Below, one piece after another: positions 44,478 to 57,800 of a stretch of DNA of 64,000 nucleotides (position 1 is its first letter; each line of letters begins with the position of its first letter). This stretch comes from Exophiala sp. HKRS030 (lineage: Eukaryota; Ascomycota; Eurotiomycetes; Chaetothyriales; Herpotrichiellaceae), in assembly GCA_023897205.1 (NCBI GenBank), contig JAHWDD010000001.1:4340001-4404000 (forward strand). The letters run 5' to 3'. Made by a program: the position numbers and the translations under genes. The notes beneath the pieces are model-generated. The model was not told the DNA's origin. It ran no database searches and saw nothing but the letters and a program-made list of their open reading frames with translations.

Positions 44478-45869
44478 CTCGTCGATTTTGTCGTGTCGAG
44501 AACTGGTCGTCGGTGATGATGGAGGGAGATGGTTGTCGTCGGTGTTTGTGTCGTCAAAATCCTACAAATTGAGTTGTGACCGCAGTTGCGAATTTTGGGA
44601 TGGGATGTGTGGACTAATCCCGAATGGGGAGTAGAGTGCCAAGATCAGATCTTTGCATCTGTGTCACGTGCAGGGCGGCCGGGAAGAACTTTTGACAAGC
44701 CCCCGGTGGTCACGGGGTATCAACAAGTCTCAAGTATCCGCTCGGTCGTGAAGGAAGGCCGGCCTCACCACAAGCCAGAAGAGTCATTATTCTCTAGGCC
44801 TGCCCATTGAGGACCGAATGCTTTTGCATTGTTCGACGTCGACAGCCCAACACCAGCTTCATTTCACGCCCGTAGTATTGTAGGAATCTAGGTACACCGT
44901 ACGAGTACCGACCTACCTAGGTACCTATTGTAGGTGCGCTTGGGCGGGCGGGGAGCGGCGGTCTACCGGAGTTCATCCTCCGACCGTCATGGAAGGACAC
45001 CAAGAATTATAGCCTAATTACTACTCCGTAGGTAGCCTGGAAATTCAACACTTCAACACACCGCTGCCGCCCGGACTTAAGAACGTGCATGCCGCGTGAA
45101 GAGAGACGCCTTGCGCCAGGAGCAGAAATTGTCCACAGAAAGAGGAATGTGTGCAGCTTACGAGCTCCTCTATCACACTCGACCTTGCGAATTCCTAGAA
45201 CAGTAAGCCGTGACAGATGCAAGGAGCGGGCGATTACATAACATGGCGAGGTTGACGAAGCAGCATGTGGACAGAATGAGCAAGGTCTGAACAAAAGGGA
45301 AGCCCTCTGCATCCTAGGCGGCACGTAGAGCCGACGATTCCGCCTGGGAGATAGAATGATCCTGCATCGGAAGACGCGCTTCCAGTAGGCCTGGGGCTGA
45401 CTTGCCTAGGCCGGACTTACCGATTAGTGACGACAATTTGAGCGCACAGTAAAAAAAAGTGTTGATATAGGCTTGATAAGCGTACCTGGGAGGTACGAGT
45501 GTATGCCACCCACGAGCGTCCGCTGCGATTTTCCCTTTCCATTGTGACAACTGCATCTCGACGTCTGATTGTCGGTTGGTGACAGCATCGAAACCTGTTT
45601 GGCGTCAGAACGAACCCAGCTCTCCGTTTCAACTGGCCATTGTTCAGATCATTCCCAGCTTGTTGTTTCGGTAGCTCTCACAAAGCATATTACCTGCCCC
45701 ACCAGCCTCAGTGTTCCGCGGGCCATCGAATCGAGCCCGCAGTTCACTAACATAATTATTTCCGCTTTGTCATTCCATGCCCATCAAATTCAAGAACGAC
45801 AACACCTCAATCCCAATCTTGTCCTTTCCTGAACCTCAGACCGAGCCCGTTCGCCCCTTGAATACCACA
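44478..45869. promoter_or_regulatory. Divergent region, RPL33 / glucose-6-phosphate dehydrogenase
   Basis: 1.4 kb. It contains an exact TACTCCGTA (45022-45030) and the palindrome TAGGTACCTA (44918-44927). Before the dehydrogenase start, an in-frame ATG at 45777 would add 31 residues, but these do not resemble the family. Confidence 0.45.
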
Positions 45870-47667
45870 ATGGCGGACACTGTCGTGCGCCCGGATGAGC
45901 CTGAAAATGCAGGGTACGTGACGTCGCCGCGCTGGCTCCTGGCTCCTGGCTCCCTCCCCCACAATGTCCGAGGGAAATATCATGCTGACCGTACATGCCC
46001 CATCAGCACGATCGAGCTCAAGGAGAACACTGTGATTGTCGTTCTCGGCGCATCAGGCGATCTCGCCAAAAAGAAGACGTTCCCTGCACTTTTCGGCCTG
46101 GTGGGTGAAGATAACAATGGAGAGATTGGGATGAAACCCTTGCTGACCCTCTTGTCTACGATAGTACCGCAACAAATTCCTCCCCAAGGACATCAAGATC
46201 GTGGGATATGCCAGAACAAAGATGGACCATGCGGAATACCTCAAACGAGTCAAATCCTACATAAAGACCCCAACAAAAGAGGTGGAGGAACAGCTTGAAC
46301 AGTTCACTTCGGTCTGCACGTACATTGCTGGTCAATACGATCAAGACGAGCCTTTCCAAAAGCTTGACAAGCACATCACAGACATTGAGGGTGGTCGTAA
46401 GGAGAACAACAGAGTCTTCTACATGGCTCTCCCACCAAGTGTCTTTATCACAGTCTCACAACACCTGAAGAGGAACTGTTATCCCACCGGTGGTATCGCC
46501 AGAATCATTATCGAGAAGCCCTTTGGGAAAGATTTGACCAGTTCACGACAGTTGCAGCGGGCGTAAGTTCTGGTACCAGCTCTTTACGAATAAACCCACT
46601 GACATTGCCCCTTAGGCTCGAGCCCGACTGGAAAGAAGAAGAGATCTTCCGTATTGATCACTACCTCGGGAAGGAAATGGTCAAGAACTTGCTCATTCTC
46701 CGGTTTGGTAACGAATTCTTGGGTGCCACGTGGAACCGCAACCACATCGACAGTGTTCAGATCACGTTCAAGGAGCCTTTTGGAACCGAAGGTCGTGGTG
46801 GCTACTTTGATGAGTTTGGCATCATTCGCGATGTGATGCAGAACCATCTTCTCCAGGTGCTCACTCTGCTTGCCATGGAACGCCCTATCTCCTTCTCGGC
46901 CGAAGACATTCGTGACGAGAAGGTCAGGGTTCTCCGAGGTATGCCTCAAATCGAGCCAAAGAACGTCATCATCGGCCAGTATGGCAAATCCCTCGATGGT
47001 ACCAAGCCTGCGTACAAAGACGATGACACTGTCCCGAAAGACTCGAGATGTCCCACATTCTGTGCCATGGTGGCGTTTATCAAGAATGAGAGGTGGGATG
47101 GTGTACCCTTCATCATGAAGGCTGGCAAGGCCCTCAACGAGCAAAAGACCGAGATTCGAATCCAATTCAAGGACGTCACGTCAGGTATCTTTAAGGACAT
47201 TCCTCGAAACGAACTTGTCATTCGAATCCAGCCCAACGAATCAGTTTACCTCAAGATGAACTCTAAACTGCCCGGCTTATCCATGCAAACAGTGGTCACG
47301 GAACTTGATCTTACCTATAGGCGCCGGTTCTCAGATCTCAAGATTCCCGAGGCCTACGAAAGCTTGATCCTGGATGCCATGAAGGGTGACCACTCCAACT
47401 TTGTCCGTGACGACGAGTTGGATGCGTCCTGGAGAATCTTCACACCTCTACTGCACTACCTTGATGAGAAGAAGGACATTGTGCCCATGGAGTATCCTTA
47501 CGGTAAGTCTCATTCTGATCTGTAGCCAACTTTGAAAGCTAATCTCCTTCCCTCCAGGCTCTCGCGGTCCTGCGGTTCTCGACGACTTCACTGCGTCTTA
47601 TGGCTACAGATTCAGTGATGCTGCTGGCTATCAGTGGAACACCGCAAGCACGCCTAACAAGTTGTAG
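45870..47667 (+). CDS. ZWF1: Glucose-6-phosphate 1-dehydrogenase
   Basis: Exons 45870-45913, 46007-46100, 46165-46562, 46616-47502 and 47558-47667; 510 residues, a usual length. The enzyme oxidises glucose 6-phosphate to 6-phosphogluconolactone with NADP+, the first step of the oxidative pentose phosphate pathway, in the cytosol. The NADP-binding GASGDLAKKKTFPALFGL is near residue 30, the active-site signature RIDHYLGKE near residue 190, and EKPFGKDL in between. The C-terminal AVLDDFTASYGYRF block is complete. The junctions are supported by conserved residues on both sides. ATG 45870 gives the normal N-terminus. Confidence 0.96.
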
Positions 47668-50600
47668 AGGTCGGTGTTCATGGTTGCTCATATGAACGAG
47701 TCTGTTGGCTTGATGTGGACACTATCTCGAGATACTGGATGACAGCAACAAAGTGACCATTTGCATGTATGGAAACAACATCTTGGATCCTCAACTAAAC
47801 AAAGTTGGCCGCCGGTCTTCTTTTTGCTGCAAGGTCGAAAGGGGAAAAGGAGGTTGAGCTTCATCATCAAGAGGTGTCTTTCTCGTGTGCCTGGTATAGA
47901 AAGTTCAAATGATGAATGTTCATGCAAGGGCTCTGCCCTGGAATGGGAACATGGGTAGATAGACCCGGGAAATTTACTCTGTGTGCATAAAAAAAACTCG
48001 TGAGACTAGAAAAGAGTTACCTGTCGTCGTATGAGCCTATTCTTGACGCCTGTGCTGATCACCCCCTTCACCTACCTACCTGAGACATGGAGTATCTACA
48101 ACCCAGATGTAGTGGCGTCAACTCCTTGGTATCACACCGGTCTCGAGCATATGTGTGTGCTGCGTCGACCCCCAGTCAGATGCTGTGTGTCTTTGATTTT
48201 TGTGGTTCTACGGAGTACTGTACGGATACATCTGAGTAAGCTTGGAGAGTTTTTCCGTGAGAAGGTGTGAATGCCTAGAATAGGTAGGACTGTCTCTCGC
48301 AGGGAGGAGTCATCATTGCCAACGAAAGCAAAAAGTGACATTTGTTTATTCCCTGGTGGCTGGGAAACAGCATTGGTTGTTGATAAAAAAAAGACCACTC
48401 ATTGACATGTATACTCCGTACCTAGATGCTCCATAAAGTAAGTGTACGGAGGGATGAGTGTACTTTCCAGCACGGTTGACCTTTTGCCAGCCTTGCAACG
48501 AAGAAAAACATACCTTGGGTATATGTACGTACATACCCTCCGGAACTATTGTTTATATTCTGTACTGTAATAAGTAGTACAGTACGTTAGGTAGTCTTAC
48601 TCCGTAGTCTGGTTCTAGTTCTGTTTCTCCACAATCGACGAGATTCGTTTGTACTGTACCTACCTACTTACCTACCCAAGGTAGACAGGCAAGATGGCCA
48701 TGTTCCGGTGGTGTGGACGGCAGTGTACAATACTGTAGCCCCGTCCTGTACAATGTGCACGTGTGAACTCGAGAGATCCATCTTTGTGACATTTGCGGCG
48801 CGAAAGTGTGCCGTTATGCTGATGAAAAGCCCTCTGAGCTTCTAACAAGGTACGAGTTGAAATACCTGTCAAACAATCTTTTACGAGCATTCCGAATCCA
48901 TGTGTTCGGTGGTGATGATGGTGGTGCGGGATTTTGTTTTGGCCTCTCTTTTTCGAGCTGGATGAAGATCAGGTACAGCCACGATGGTGGAGTTCGATAT
49001 ATTTCCTATAGTCCCGTACATTTTTGACGTACAAGTGCTTCGAAACTGAGATCGGAACCACCTAGGTACCTTTGATAGAGAGAGACGGAGATTTTTTTTT
49101 CTCGTATGGAGTCGTTCCCGAGGAAAAGGCTGGCTAGGTACCTATTTCGTACTGTGGGTGACATGATAACCATATACAGGGTGTTATAGTATCATGAGTT
49201 GTACCTGATTGTGTCCACAGTTCGGGCATAGATTGAGGCGTGGCTTCAGGAAAATATACAGACAGTGCTCTGTATCTTGCTCGTGATTTGGATGCGGGCA
49301 TTGCCGAGGGGATTTATTTCCCGCGACACAAACAGCATCGTATACCAAGTATTGGCGTTTCATTACTAGTCAAATCAACATCACGATGTCAGTACTTTAC
49401 CTGACTTGCAGATTACCTTTGTATAAAATTGTACTGAATATCCCACAGTAAAATTAGGCAAATCAAGTATCCATGTGTCTGAACAGCTTATGAGAGCATG
49501 GTCACAATCTCGAATGCCAATTTGTATAAAACTAGCATCCATGAATTGCACATTGCCTGTCGGACTCCGGATACACAAATATGGATATTCGGGGCTTTCT
49601 CGATTTATTGTACTTCAATCATCTGTATGGCATCGTTGCAGGACAGCTGAGGCTCGCTCTAAGATCAGGTACAAGTGCTCCGTACCAGTAACGGAATAGG
49701 GTCCTTCGTTGCGGCGTCCCGGGGCACGGACAAAGCATGTGAGTTAGTGGCAACGACGGCTGAAAATCCTTGCTACTTTGCGCATTTCGCTTCTCGTTGA
49801 AGAGAACGGCAGAGGTTTTTAAGCTTTGGCATAGCTCCCTCGCCTGTGAGACAAGGGCCATCTATGTTGGGAAGGTCTTGAAGTTTTCGACTCTTCCGTA
49901 AGAGTATTTCAGACAAAGTCTGCGCCACATATGGAGTATTGAGGCGAGTGCTCGTACTATGATGCTTCTATTGCTGGATTGACGTATAGATGGAACCCAT
50001 GGTCGAAGCATCAGTATCCCCAAACATCCACTTATTTTCCGTATGGTGTGTGAGAGCAAGGATCGTTGCTCCGTACAAGTAGGTAGCACAGTATTATTGA
50101 TCGACTCCGAGGGTAGGAATTGGCCTGCGAGGAGCTAAAGTTCCAGGTAGGCTAGGGTCCTGCGGATAAGCCCATGGCCTGTGCAGATGTCTCAGATATC
50201 ATGATGCAAAGATGCATTGATATTGCGGGTCTTGGTGCACGATAAGCATCTTGTCCGGGCTGAGTGGTCCAACATGGATGGATGCGCTCAACGAAGGATG
50301 AAAAAGGACCTGTTTGATGGTTGAGTGGGCTCCGGCTTGTCTGGAGAGTGAAAGATCCGTTCTCCTGCGACCTGCAATGGTGCTGATGAGCTGCACTTGA
50401 GAGAGGGGGCCTCGGTGTGCCGCGCGTCGTCTGAGCTTTTCTAGAGCATTGGCATGACAGGAGATCTCTGCGGTGACAGGGCATCGACAGCGGCTCCGAA
50501 TACACCGTATGACAGCTGTAGCATCATCAGCGATCATGTCTTGGAAAATCAGTTTCAGAACTGTTTTTGCGAACCTGGCTGGTGTGACACATGTGCGGAT

Positions 50601-52057
50601 CGTGTCTGGGAAAGGTTTGCGGCAGGTTCGACAGTGCGTTGGGGAGCACGATGAGCCCTAGCTGGGGCCTGCTGGAGATCCCCCCAGTCGATACTGGTTA
50701 GAGCTGCAGTACTCGCACTGAGGAATGGGTGGACAAGATTGACGATGGCCGTTCGAGCGTACCGCCGCCTAGTTGAGCCGGGTGAGCATGGGTTCACCCA
50801 CGCCCAAGGTGTGTTTGGAAGGTCCCTAGCCAGGGACCGTTGCCAGAGTTCCCCGGGTGCCAATCATGAAGCTGCAGGCGACCTCATGCGGATGGGTCTG
50901 TGGGCTGACAAGCACTACTCGCAACTAGTCGCAAGGATGGCGAGTGCTGGGGTTGCATGGCGGGAAAATCCAAACGTGCAGAGGAAAAAGTTGGTTAAGC
51001 GACGAATAAAGGTGATCGGAAGCTTGGAAGCTTGGAAATACCGCCCATTAGCGGCACAAGGGCCGCCAGGGTTCGCCCAATTTAAGGTACCTAGCGATGC
51101 CTAGCGATGCCTATAGGGGCAAGGCGTGTCGGCATTTACACATGCGTTGGGCCCGGTACCATCGATGTCGATACGGATATATCGAATGATTGATTTTATG
51201 CATACTGCGTGCTGCGTATTCACCACCACCACCATCAATATTCAATCCACTTTCCATAGCTATTTTCTGGCTTCAGATGTGACATCTACATACAATACTC
51301 CTCTCGTCGGACATCTTCTCCAAACCAGTACATTCGTTCTCGTGGAGCGTCGAAATACGGAGTACATCATCGCCATCCTCTTCTCAATTTTTCCATCCTC
51401 CTTCTGCCGAGACCGTTTTTCCCTGTGTCTCTAGGTAGCCCACACGGAAATCCCGCTCGACTAGGTAGACTAGGCCTCGCTGGATTTCACCATCCCTGTG
51501 CAATCTTGCATTCAGTCTCTGCTGGCCCTCGGACTCGCGTGGCACAACTCTCTCGCCGAGTAGTCGTACGCACGCCGTGTCAATCCGGTCCATATTACTC
51601 CCGCAAAAGCATCGAGCAAGCCTCTGCGACTCGAAAATCTTCTCCAGGTCGTTGCTCCCTGCGCCTCATACCACTCACTACACACCCCTGTCGGCCCTGA
51701 AACAAATTCTCGTCAGCAACAAAGATCGCCTGCCGCTCCCCGCCACTCACTTCGAGCGACCATACCAGCGGATTGCGCGTCGGACTTGCCAGATACCTCG
51801 CACGGCGTTTGCATAGTTCTTCCATCACCTCCTTCGCTACCACGCTCACTTTTCAAATTACTCTACGAATATCTCTCTACACGCGCTCGCTTTCTCTCAA
51901 TCTCATTTCGCCATCTAATTAATCGGAGGACATCTTCCTTACTTGAAAGACCCGCTCTCTGCCAACTATTCCCAGCACTGAGTTGATCAGTTCCACTTAG
52001 CTGCTTCGCTATCAGCAATCTCCACCAACGCAATCGATACCGCCCGTACCTGCCTCC
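47668..52057. other. Gene-poor region of 4.4 kb
   Basis: The longest stretch without a recognisable gene. Open frames of 60-120 codons exist on both strands but none looks like a protein. It is rich in short palindromic motifs: four exact TACTCCGTA copies (48209, 48412, 48598, 51356), AGGTACCTA-type copies (49135-49144, 51085-51093), a hairpin at 48562-48585 and a tandem ctagcgatgc pair (51091-51110). The last 0.8 kb (51200-52057) is pyrimidine-rich, as in long fungal promoters/5' leaders, and probably belongs to the DUF2406 gene. A non-coding RNA cannot be excluded. Confidence 0.5.
48209..48606. repeat. Cluster of three TACTCCGTA/TACGGAGTA motifs
   Basis: Exact copies at 48209-48217, 48412-48420 and 48598-48606, with the hairpin of 8-bp arms (GTACTGTA/TACAGTAC) at 48562-48585 next to the last copy. 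Confidence 0.8.
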
Positions 52058-53338
52058 ATGACAACCATGTCGCAGGCCAGTCCAGAGACCCGGCCTCGCG
52101 CCCATACGTCTATGAGCTTTTCCTCCCAACGAACTCACAAAAGTAGTGCCTCTGGACACAAACTCGAATTGACAGAAAGTGAAAAAGACAAGAAGAGACT
52201 GCACACCAAGGCCGATCCTTCGAGGGCTCTAAGTGAGGCGACACCTGGTCAGTAACCCCGAAATATACAAGGTGCGGTTGGAAACATACTTACTGTGTTG
52301 TAGCGGAACAAGCGTTAGAAGCGGCTACAGTTGAGGATCTACGCGGAATGACACACAAGGATATGGACGGCAACGTCATCAGTAAGTTGCTCTGTACTGT
52401 TGCAGAACTTGAAGTACTGATCAATTGTACGCAGCCGACCCTGATCGTTCAAACCCAACTCGATATCGCCTGGAGCGACCCCTTGATACGATTCGCTCGT
52501 TCAACGCTGCAGCAGAAGGTACAAGCTCGCGTCGTTCTTCGTTCAACAGCAGACCATGTAAGTTCCGGTCTCATCAGGTGGTAAAACGGCACTGACGTAT
52601 TTGAATAGTTTCTCAAATGGGACATCCAGGTGATACGAGTCGCAGAGCAAGCTATTATTCCGGTACGAAAGAAATGTCACGAAACTTGCAGAATAAGAGT
52701 GTGCTAACCTCCGAGCAGCCAACGGTTTCTCTCCACAAGCCAGACCTCGACCTTCACCCAGCGGCGGATACTATCGTAACTCATCCTACGGTTTTGGCCC
52801 TCAAAGCTCAGTCGAGGAAAGCCCTGGCGCTTCTCAGATGTACGGCAGGCGACAGAATTCTTACTACGGAGCCCCCAACGGGCCTCAGAACGGATATCTC
52901 AATGGCTATCAAAATGGCTACAATGGAGAAAGTCCGGTTTCTGCACATTCCTACCAACATTCTTATGAGACCATGACTTCGGGTTCAGAGGAGTATGGAA
53001 AGTCGACCAACCCCAGTTCGCAAAATAGTTCTTTCGACCAGTTGCATCAACTTTCACGCCCCAAGCCGGATGGCAATGACAGAAACTATAGTCCGGAGAA
53101 TCCATATGCAAATGAACTCAAGTTCAGCCAGCCCGCCGTCACGAACAAGCCTTTTGCACCATACAACATGAATGACGGCATGTATGCTCAGAACAGTGTC
53201 CCTGTCAACATGGCTCCCAACAACCCTCGCCAGCCTATCAAACTCGGAGGTTCTGGAGATGGTATGGATTCTCCCCCGGAGTCACCCCAAAAGAAACAGA
53301 GCTGGATCAAGCGAAGATTCAGTCGACGTGACCATTGA
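52058..53338 (+). CDS. DUF2406 domain protein
   Basis: Exons 52058-52247, 52304-52381, 52435-52557, 52609-52662 and 52719-53338; 354 residues. The conserved DUF2406 block is in exons 2-3: GNVITDPDRSNPTRYRLERP, followed by LDTIRSFNAAAEG. The rest is low-complexity, rich in Ser, Asn, Tyr, Gly and Pro (e.g. YYGAPNGPQNGYLNGYQNGY), and the C-terminus is basic (KKQSWIKRRFSRRDH). Yeast members of this family have poorly known roles; some are linked to the cell periphery. The frame is continuous through all four introns and needs each of them. ATG 52067 is a second possible start. It has an unusually large upstream region. Confidence 0.75.
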
Positions 53339-53753
53339 TCGGAGGAAAATTTTATTTTATGGACGCTCGCTTTCGATGAACATTTTTGGCGTATTGGAAT
53401 TGACATACGATGGCCTTGGGAACACGTTATCTCGCATTTGCATATCACAAACATGCGTGGCGGAAGGCGGCCAAATATTATGAATAATGTCTGATGTAAT
53501 CTCCATGGCGACTTGATGATGGATAACGACAAGACTCCCTAGAGTTGGTTGTCAGGGAGAGCTGGAGGAGATAATCTTGGCAGGATGAGAGTAGCACGGG
53601 CTCATATTGGCTCGTAAAGCTCAAGATGCAGACTTGGTCTCAGATGCGTTCATAGACTGTACTTGACCAAGGATGGAATTGCACCGCACTCATTTCGCGA
53701 AGCTGAACTCTACAGCGAAGATGCCGTATGCGTAGATCATGCTGCCTCGGTGG
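53339..53753. other. Convergent 3' intergenic region
   Basis: 0.4 kb between converging genes; probable 3' UTRs. Nothing else seen. Confidence 0.45.
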
Positions 53754-54190
53754 TTACTGAGCCTTCTTTCGTTTGTTCCCAGCCTCGGCCTTTTCAGACT
53801 GATCTTCTCTCATAGCCATGATGATATAGGCTATCAAGACGACATTCGCCATGATGGCGGCCAAAGCGCCAGCCCATACGGCTTTGCCTAACATTACGTT
53901 CAGCGTGAAGTGTTGGTAGAAGGGGAGAAGCGGTCGCATACCTCCAAAAATGGTGTGAAGTGTCAAAAAGTACGAACCAATGGGTACACATACCATGGCC
54001 GCAGTGAAGAAGAGGAGCTTGTAGATAACGTGGCTGATTGCCCTTTAGCTGGAATCCGCTGGTCGAATGGATTGAGTGCGACCTACGTTGGGACTGCAGG
54101 TGTCGTGTCCGAAACCTGATCGGCTGTAGACGGGCCACTCTGTGTCTCGGAAATCGTCTTCTCAGACGTGACATTGCGTCGTGTGGCCAT
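53754..54190 (-). CDS. VMA21: V-ATPase assembly integral membrane protein Vma21
   Basis: Minus strand, exons 54087-54190, 53942-54042 and 53754-53887; 112 residues. Two membrane segments: VIYKLLFFTAAMVCVPIGSYFLTL, then AGALAAIMANVVLIAYIIMAM after the short lumenal loop TIFGG. The tail REDQSEKAEAGNKRKKAQ is basic and ends in a Lys-rich ER retrieval-type sequence (KKAQ, near the KKxx pattern). Vma21 helps assemble the membrane sector of the vacuolar H+-ATPase in the ER. The second intron (53888-53941, 54 bp) is a whole number of codons with no stop, so retention would insert 18 residues in the lumenal loop. The first intron ends AAG. The gene is head-to-head with the Fun30-type gene. Confidence 0.88.
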
Positions 54191-54877
54191 GGTGAATATT
54201 TGATAAGAGACTTTCTCCACGTATTGCAGTACCGATCTTTTCGTCAAGCGGAGGAAAACAAAGGAGAGGTGTGTCGGTTATTGTCTGCCTAGAGGAGGAT
54301 GGAATATGAAGATGGGATCTAAAACTGGCCTTGACGACTGATACTATGACGGAGGCCACACGTGAGCTGCAGTGGAGGATTGGCCGTTCAGTGCTGCGGG
54401 TTCTTTTGTACGTAGACGTGGAGAACAGAGACAAATACAACACGACTCCTTCTCTGATGTCGTCTAGAATATTGTTGTATTGTAGTAGAGAACGAGGACC
54501 CGCTCCAACTGGACAGAGTCGTAAGAGTGGCTTTTATCGAACTACGCAAAGCGGCGGTGGATAGGATACTGATGAGACGGATTTGGTTAAAAATACCAAC
54601 GCTGCTTTAATCTTCCCCGTGACGCGAACGCGTTCTCGTCCATAAAATAATGGCGGAAGTATTTCGTAGCCGGTACAGAGTACATTATCCACTTTCGGAG
54701 GGGACCATTTCACTTTTCATAGAGTCTCGCAGGTCGAGTACTCGGTGGCATAGATTAAATTTCCCTGTTTCACCGCCGTGCGACGCTCTTCACAATGGGA
54801 GTGTAATGGTGTATTCCTTTAACGGGCGGTGATTTTCTGCCGCGACCTGTTACAACTACCTCACCTTGCCGTCAGTC
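54191..54877. promoter_or_regulatory. Divergent promoter, Vma21 / Fun30-type
   Basis: 687 bp between the two starts. No further element is recognised. Confidence 0.45.
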
Positions 54878-57800
54878 ATGTCTTCCTTTCCTACTTCTCC
54901 TTCGCGGTCCGACGATGAACTCTTCAACCCTGGCCCTAAGACTGCCCACGAAACGGTCGAGACCCTGCCTTTGCGACGTGTCGATCCCATGGATGACGAC
55001 AGCGATATCAAGACAATGGCAACCTTGCCACTCCAGCGTCCTACGCAGAAGATGACACAGCCTACACAAATTATTGATCGTTCACCGGACATGACATCGT
55101 CCCCAGTAAAGGAAGGGGTGGTTCAAGTGACAGCCTCTTCACCCTTGGCTGCCCAAAGTCGGAAACCAGGTGGTTATCTTGCCAGCGCCATGGCACCAGC
55201 CGGGACCGCCTTTCGAAGACCTTACGTTGCTTCTCAGCCACGGCCGCCTACCATCACCATTGATAGTGACGATGAAGGACCAGTGTATCGTGGAGGCTCA
55301 TCAGACAGCGATGAACCCCGGGCGAACGATATCAAGCCGTCGACTTTTGTGCGAAAGACGAACACTTCAACAGACAAAATCCCGGAGTCACCGCAGGCAC
55401 AAACCAATGGTTTGAGTCGGTTCAGGGAAATAACTGCAAATGCAATATTTCGAGAATCGCCCAGCTCAAACTCGTCTACGTCCAACGGTATTAAGCGATC
55501 AGCAGACGTGATGGCTAATGCATATGGTAACGCCTCCAAACGACCCCGGCAGACGGCCCCCGCTCGTGCATTGCCTGTTCCAGCTCCTCAGAAGCGACAA
55601 CCGGAGCTGGAGTTAGACGACATCAGCGACTACAACACGAGAGCCAAAGTCAGGCGTATGATGAACATGGTCAGCATGGTCAGTGTTCGAGAATGCTACG
55701 AGGTGTTGGTGTCAAAGAAAGGGCATTACGATGATGCTGTGGAAGAGATTCTTCTACTTAGTGAAAGAAGACATGATCGAGGCAAGAAGAACGCTATCGA
55801 TTTGACTGGCAGTGAGGATGAACTCATGCCTACCCCTGCAGGTCGTAAAGCGCCCGCTGCACAAAAAGCCAAAGTTTCTTCAAAATCGATCACAGAGAAA
55901 TGGAGCTCAACACAGAATGTTCGGAAGCCTTCCAAAACGATCGAGGTGTTTGATACTCCGCCTCCTCAAAAGAAGAGAACCCTTGTTCGAGGCCGAAAAC
56001 GCACTCCGTCTCCTGTACAAAATGTAGAAACTGCCAGAGACACATCCAAGCCCAAAGCCAAACCGATCACCGTCTTGTCAGATGAATCCGACGAAGCTGA
56101 TTCGGCCGTGCTATCTGATAAAGAAACCGACACCACATTCAACTCCCGGCTCCTTGACCTCTTCAACAATTGCACGGCTGCAGATTTGACCGACACTGCG
56201 TCTATTTCTCGCGAGTTGGCTGAACATGTTCTTTCGGAAAGGCCTTTCAAGAGTCTCGATGACATCCGTAGAATCCAAGATCCCAAGCTAAAGCCCAGCA
56301 AGGGTCGACGAAAGACGATCCCTGTTGGAGACAAGATTGTTGATAAAGTTGAAACAATGTTGGAAAGTTATGAAGCTGTCGACTATTTGGTCAAGAAGTG
56401 TCAGAGCCTAGCCAAACCCTTGGCTGAGGAGATGAAGAGCTGGGGGGTGAATCTGTACGGCAACCAAGGCGGAGAATTGGACATGGTTTCGTTGCGTGAT
56501 ACCCAGCGCTCAAGTCATGACAGTGGTATTGGCACACCTATCAGTGATGAAGATCGGGACATTGTCAAGAAGCGAACGCCGAAAAACTTCCTATCTCAGC
56601 CATCGATCATGTCGGACGACATTCAAATGAAGGATTATCAGGTTGTGGGGATCAACTGGTTGAAATTACTTTACCAGAGAGGCCTAAGCTGCATTCTCGC
56701 AGACGATATGGGCTTGGGAAAGACGTGTCAGGTCATTGCTTTTCTAGCACACCTGTATCAACAAGGACGAATGGGCCCTCATCTTGTTGTCGTGCCTGCC
56801 GCTACTCTTGAAAATTGGCTGAAAGAGTTCAGGCGATTCTGCCCAACTTTGAACGTCGAGCCTTACTACACAACAAACCCAACGGAGCGAGTTGAGCTCA
56901 GAGAGAGACTTGAAGACAGTCGGGATGACGTTAACGTCATTGTTACGACCTATACCTTGGCCAAAGGGAAAGAGGACTTCCCATGGCTCAAGAATTTCGG
57001 GTTTGACTGTACAGTGTATGACGAAGGTCATATGCTCAAAAATGCCGAATCCCAAGTCGCCAGCAAGCTGGTTCGGATACAGTCAAACTTCCGCTTACTA
57101 CTTACTGGAACGCCACTTCAAAATAATCTGAAGGAATTGATCAGTCTGCTCGGATTTCTCATGCCGTCTTTGTTCAAGGAGAAAGCGCAAGAACTCAGCA
57201 GCATCTTCTCGCATACCGTCAAGGCCATGGAACAAAATCATGAAGCATTGCTATCTGAACAGAGAATCAAACGTGCAAGGAGCATGCTGACGCCATTCAT
57301 CCTTCGGCGGAAGAAATATCAAGTTCTGAGAGATCTGCCCAGAAAGGAGCGACGAGTGGAGTTGTGTGATATCACTCCTGAACAATCTGAAATTTATCAG
57401 TCGTACCTTGACAAGGCTTACAGCATTCGTGAACGGAAAGAAAGAGGGGAGAATGTCACCAACGAATCATCCAATATCTTGATGAAGCTGAGACAGGCTG
57501 CCATTCACCCGCTCCTATTTCGTCGACTCTATCCAGACAAGATACTGCCAGCGATTGCGAGACAATGTTTAAAGGTTGACATGTTCAGCGAGTCCAACCC
57601 CGATCTTATCGTGACGGAATTAGAGGCATACTCGGACATGGAGATACATACGCTGTGTGACCAGCATGCACCACTTCGGCGGTTCGCGCTTCAGCACGGA
57701 GAATGGCTCGCGAGCGGAAAGGTGCAGAAGATGCTCGAGTTGCTTCGCAAATTCATGTCGCAAGGCCACAAGACGTTGATCTTCAGCCAATTCGTCATGA

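Noticed and set aside
45777..45869. Longer N-terminus of glucose-6-phosphate dehydrogenase from ATG 45777
   Set aside because: The added 31 residues resemble neither the family nor a targeting signal; ATG 45870 gives the usual N-terminus.
50739..51104. 121-codon plus frame in the gene-poor region
   Set aside because: Overlaps an equally long minus frame and has no protein-like features.
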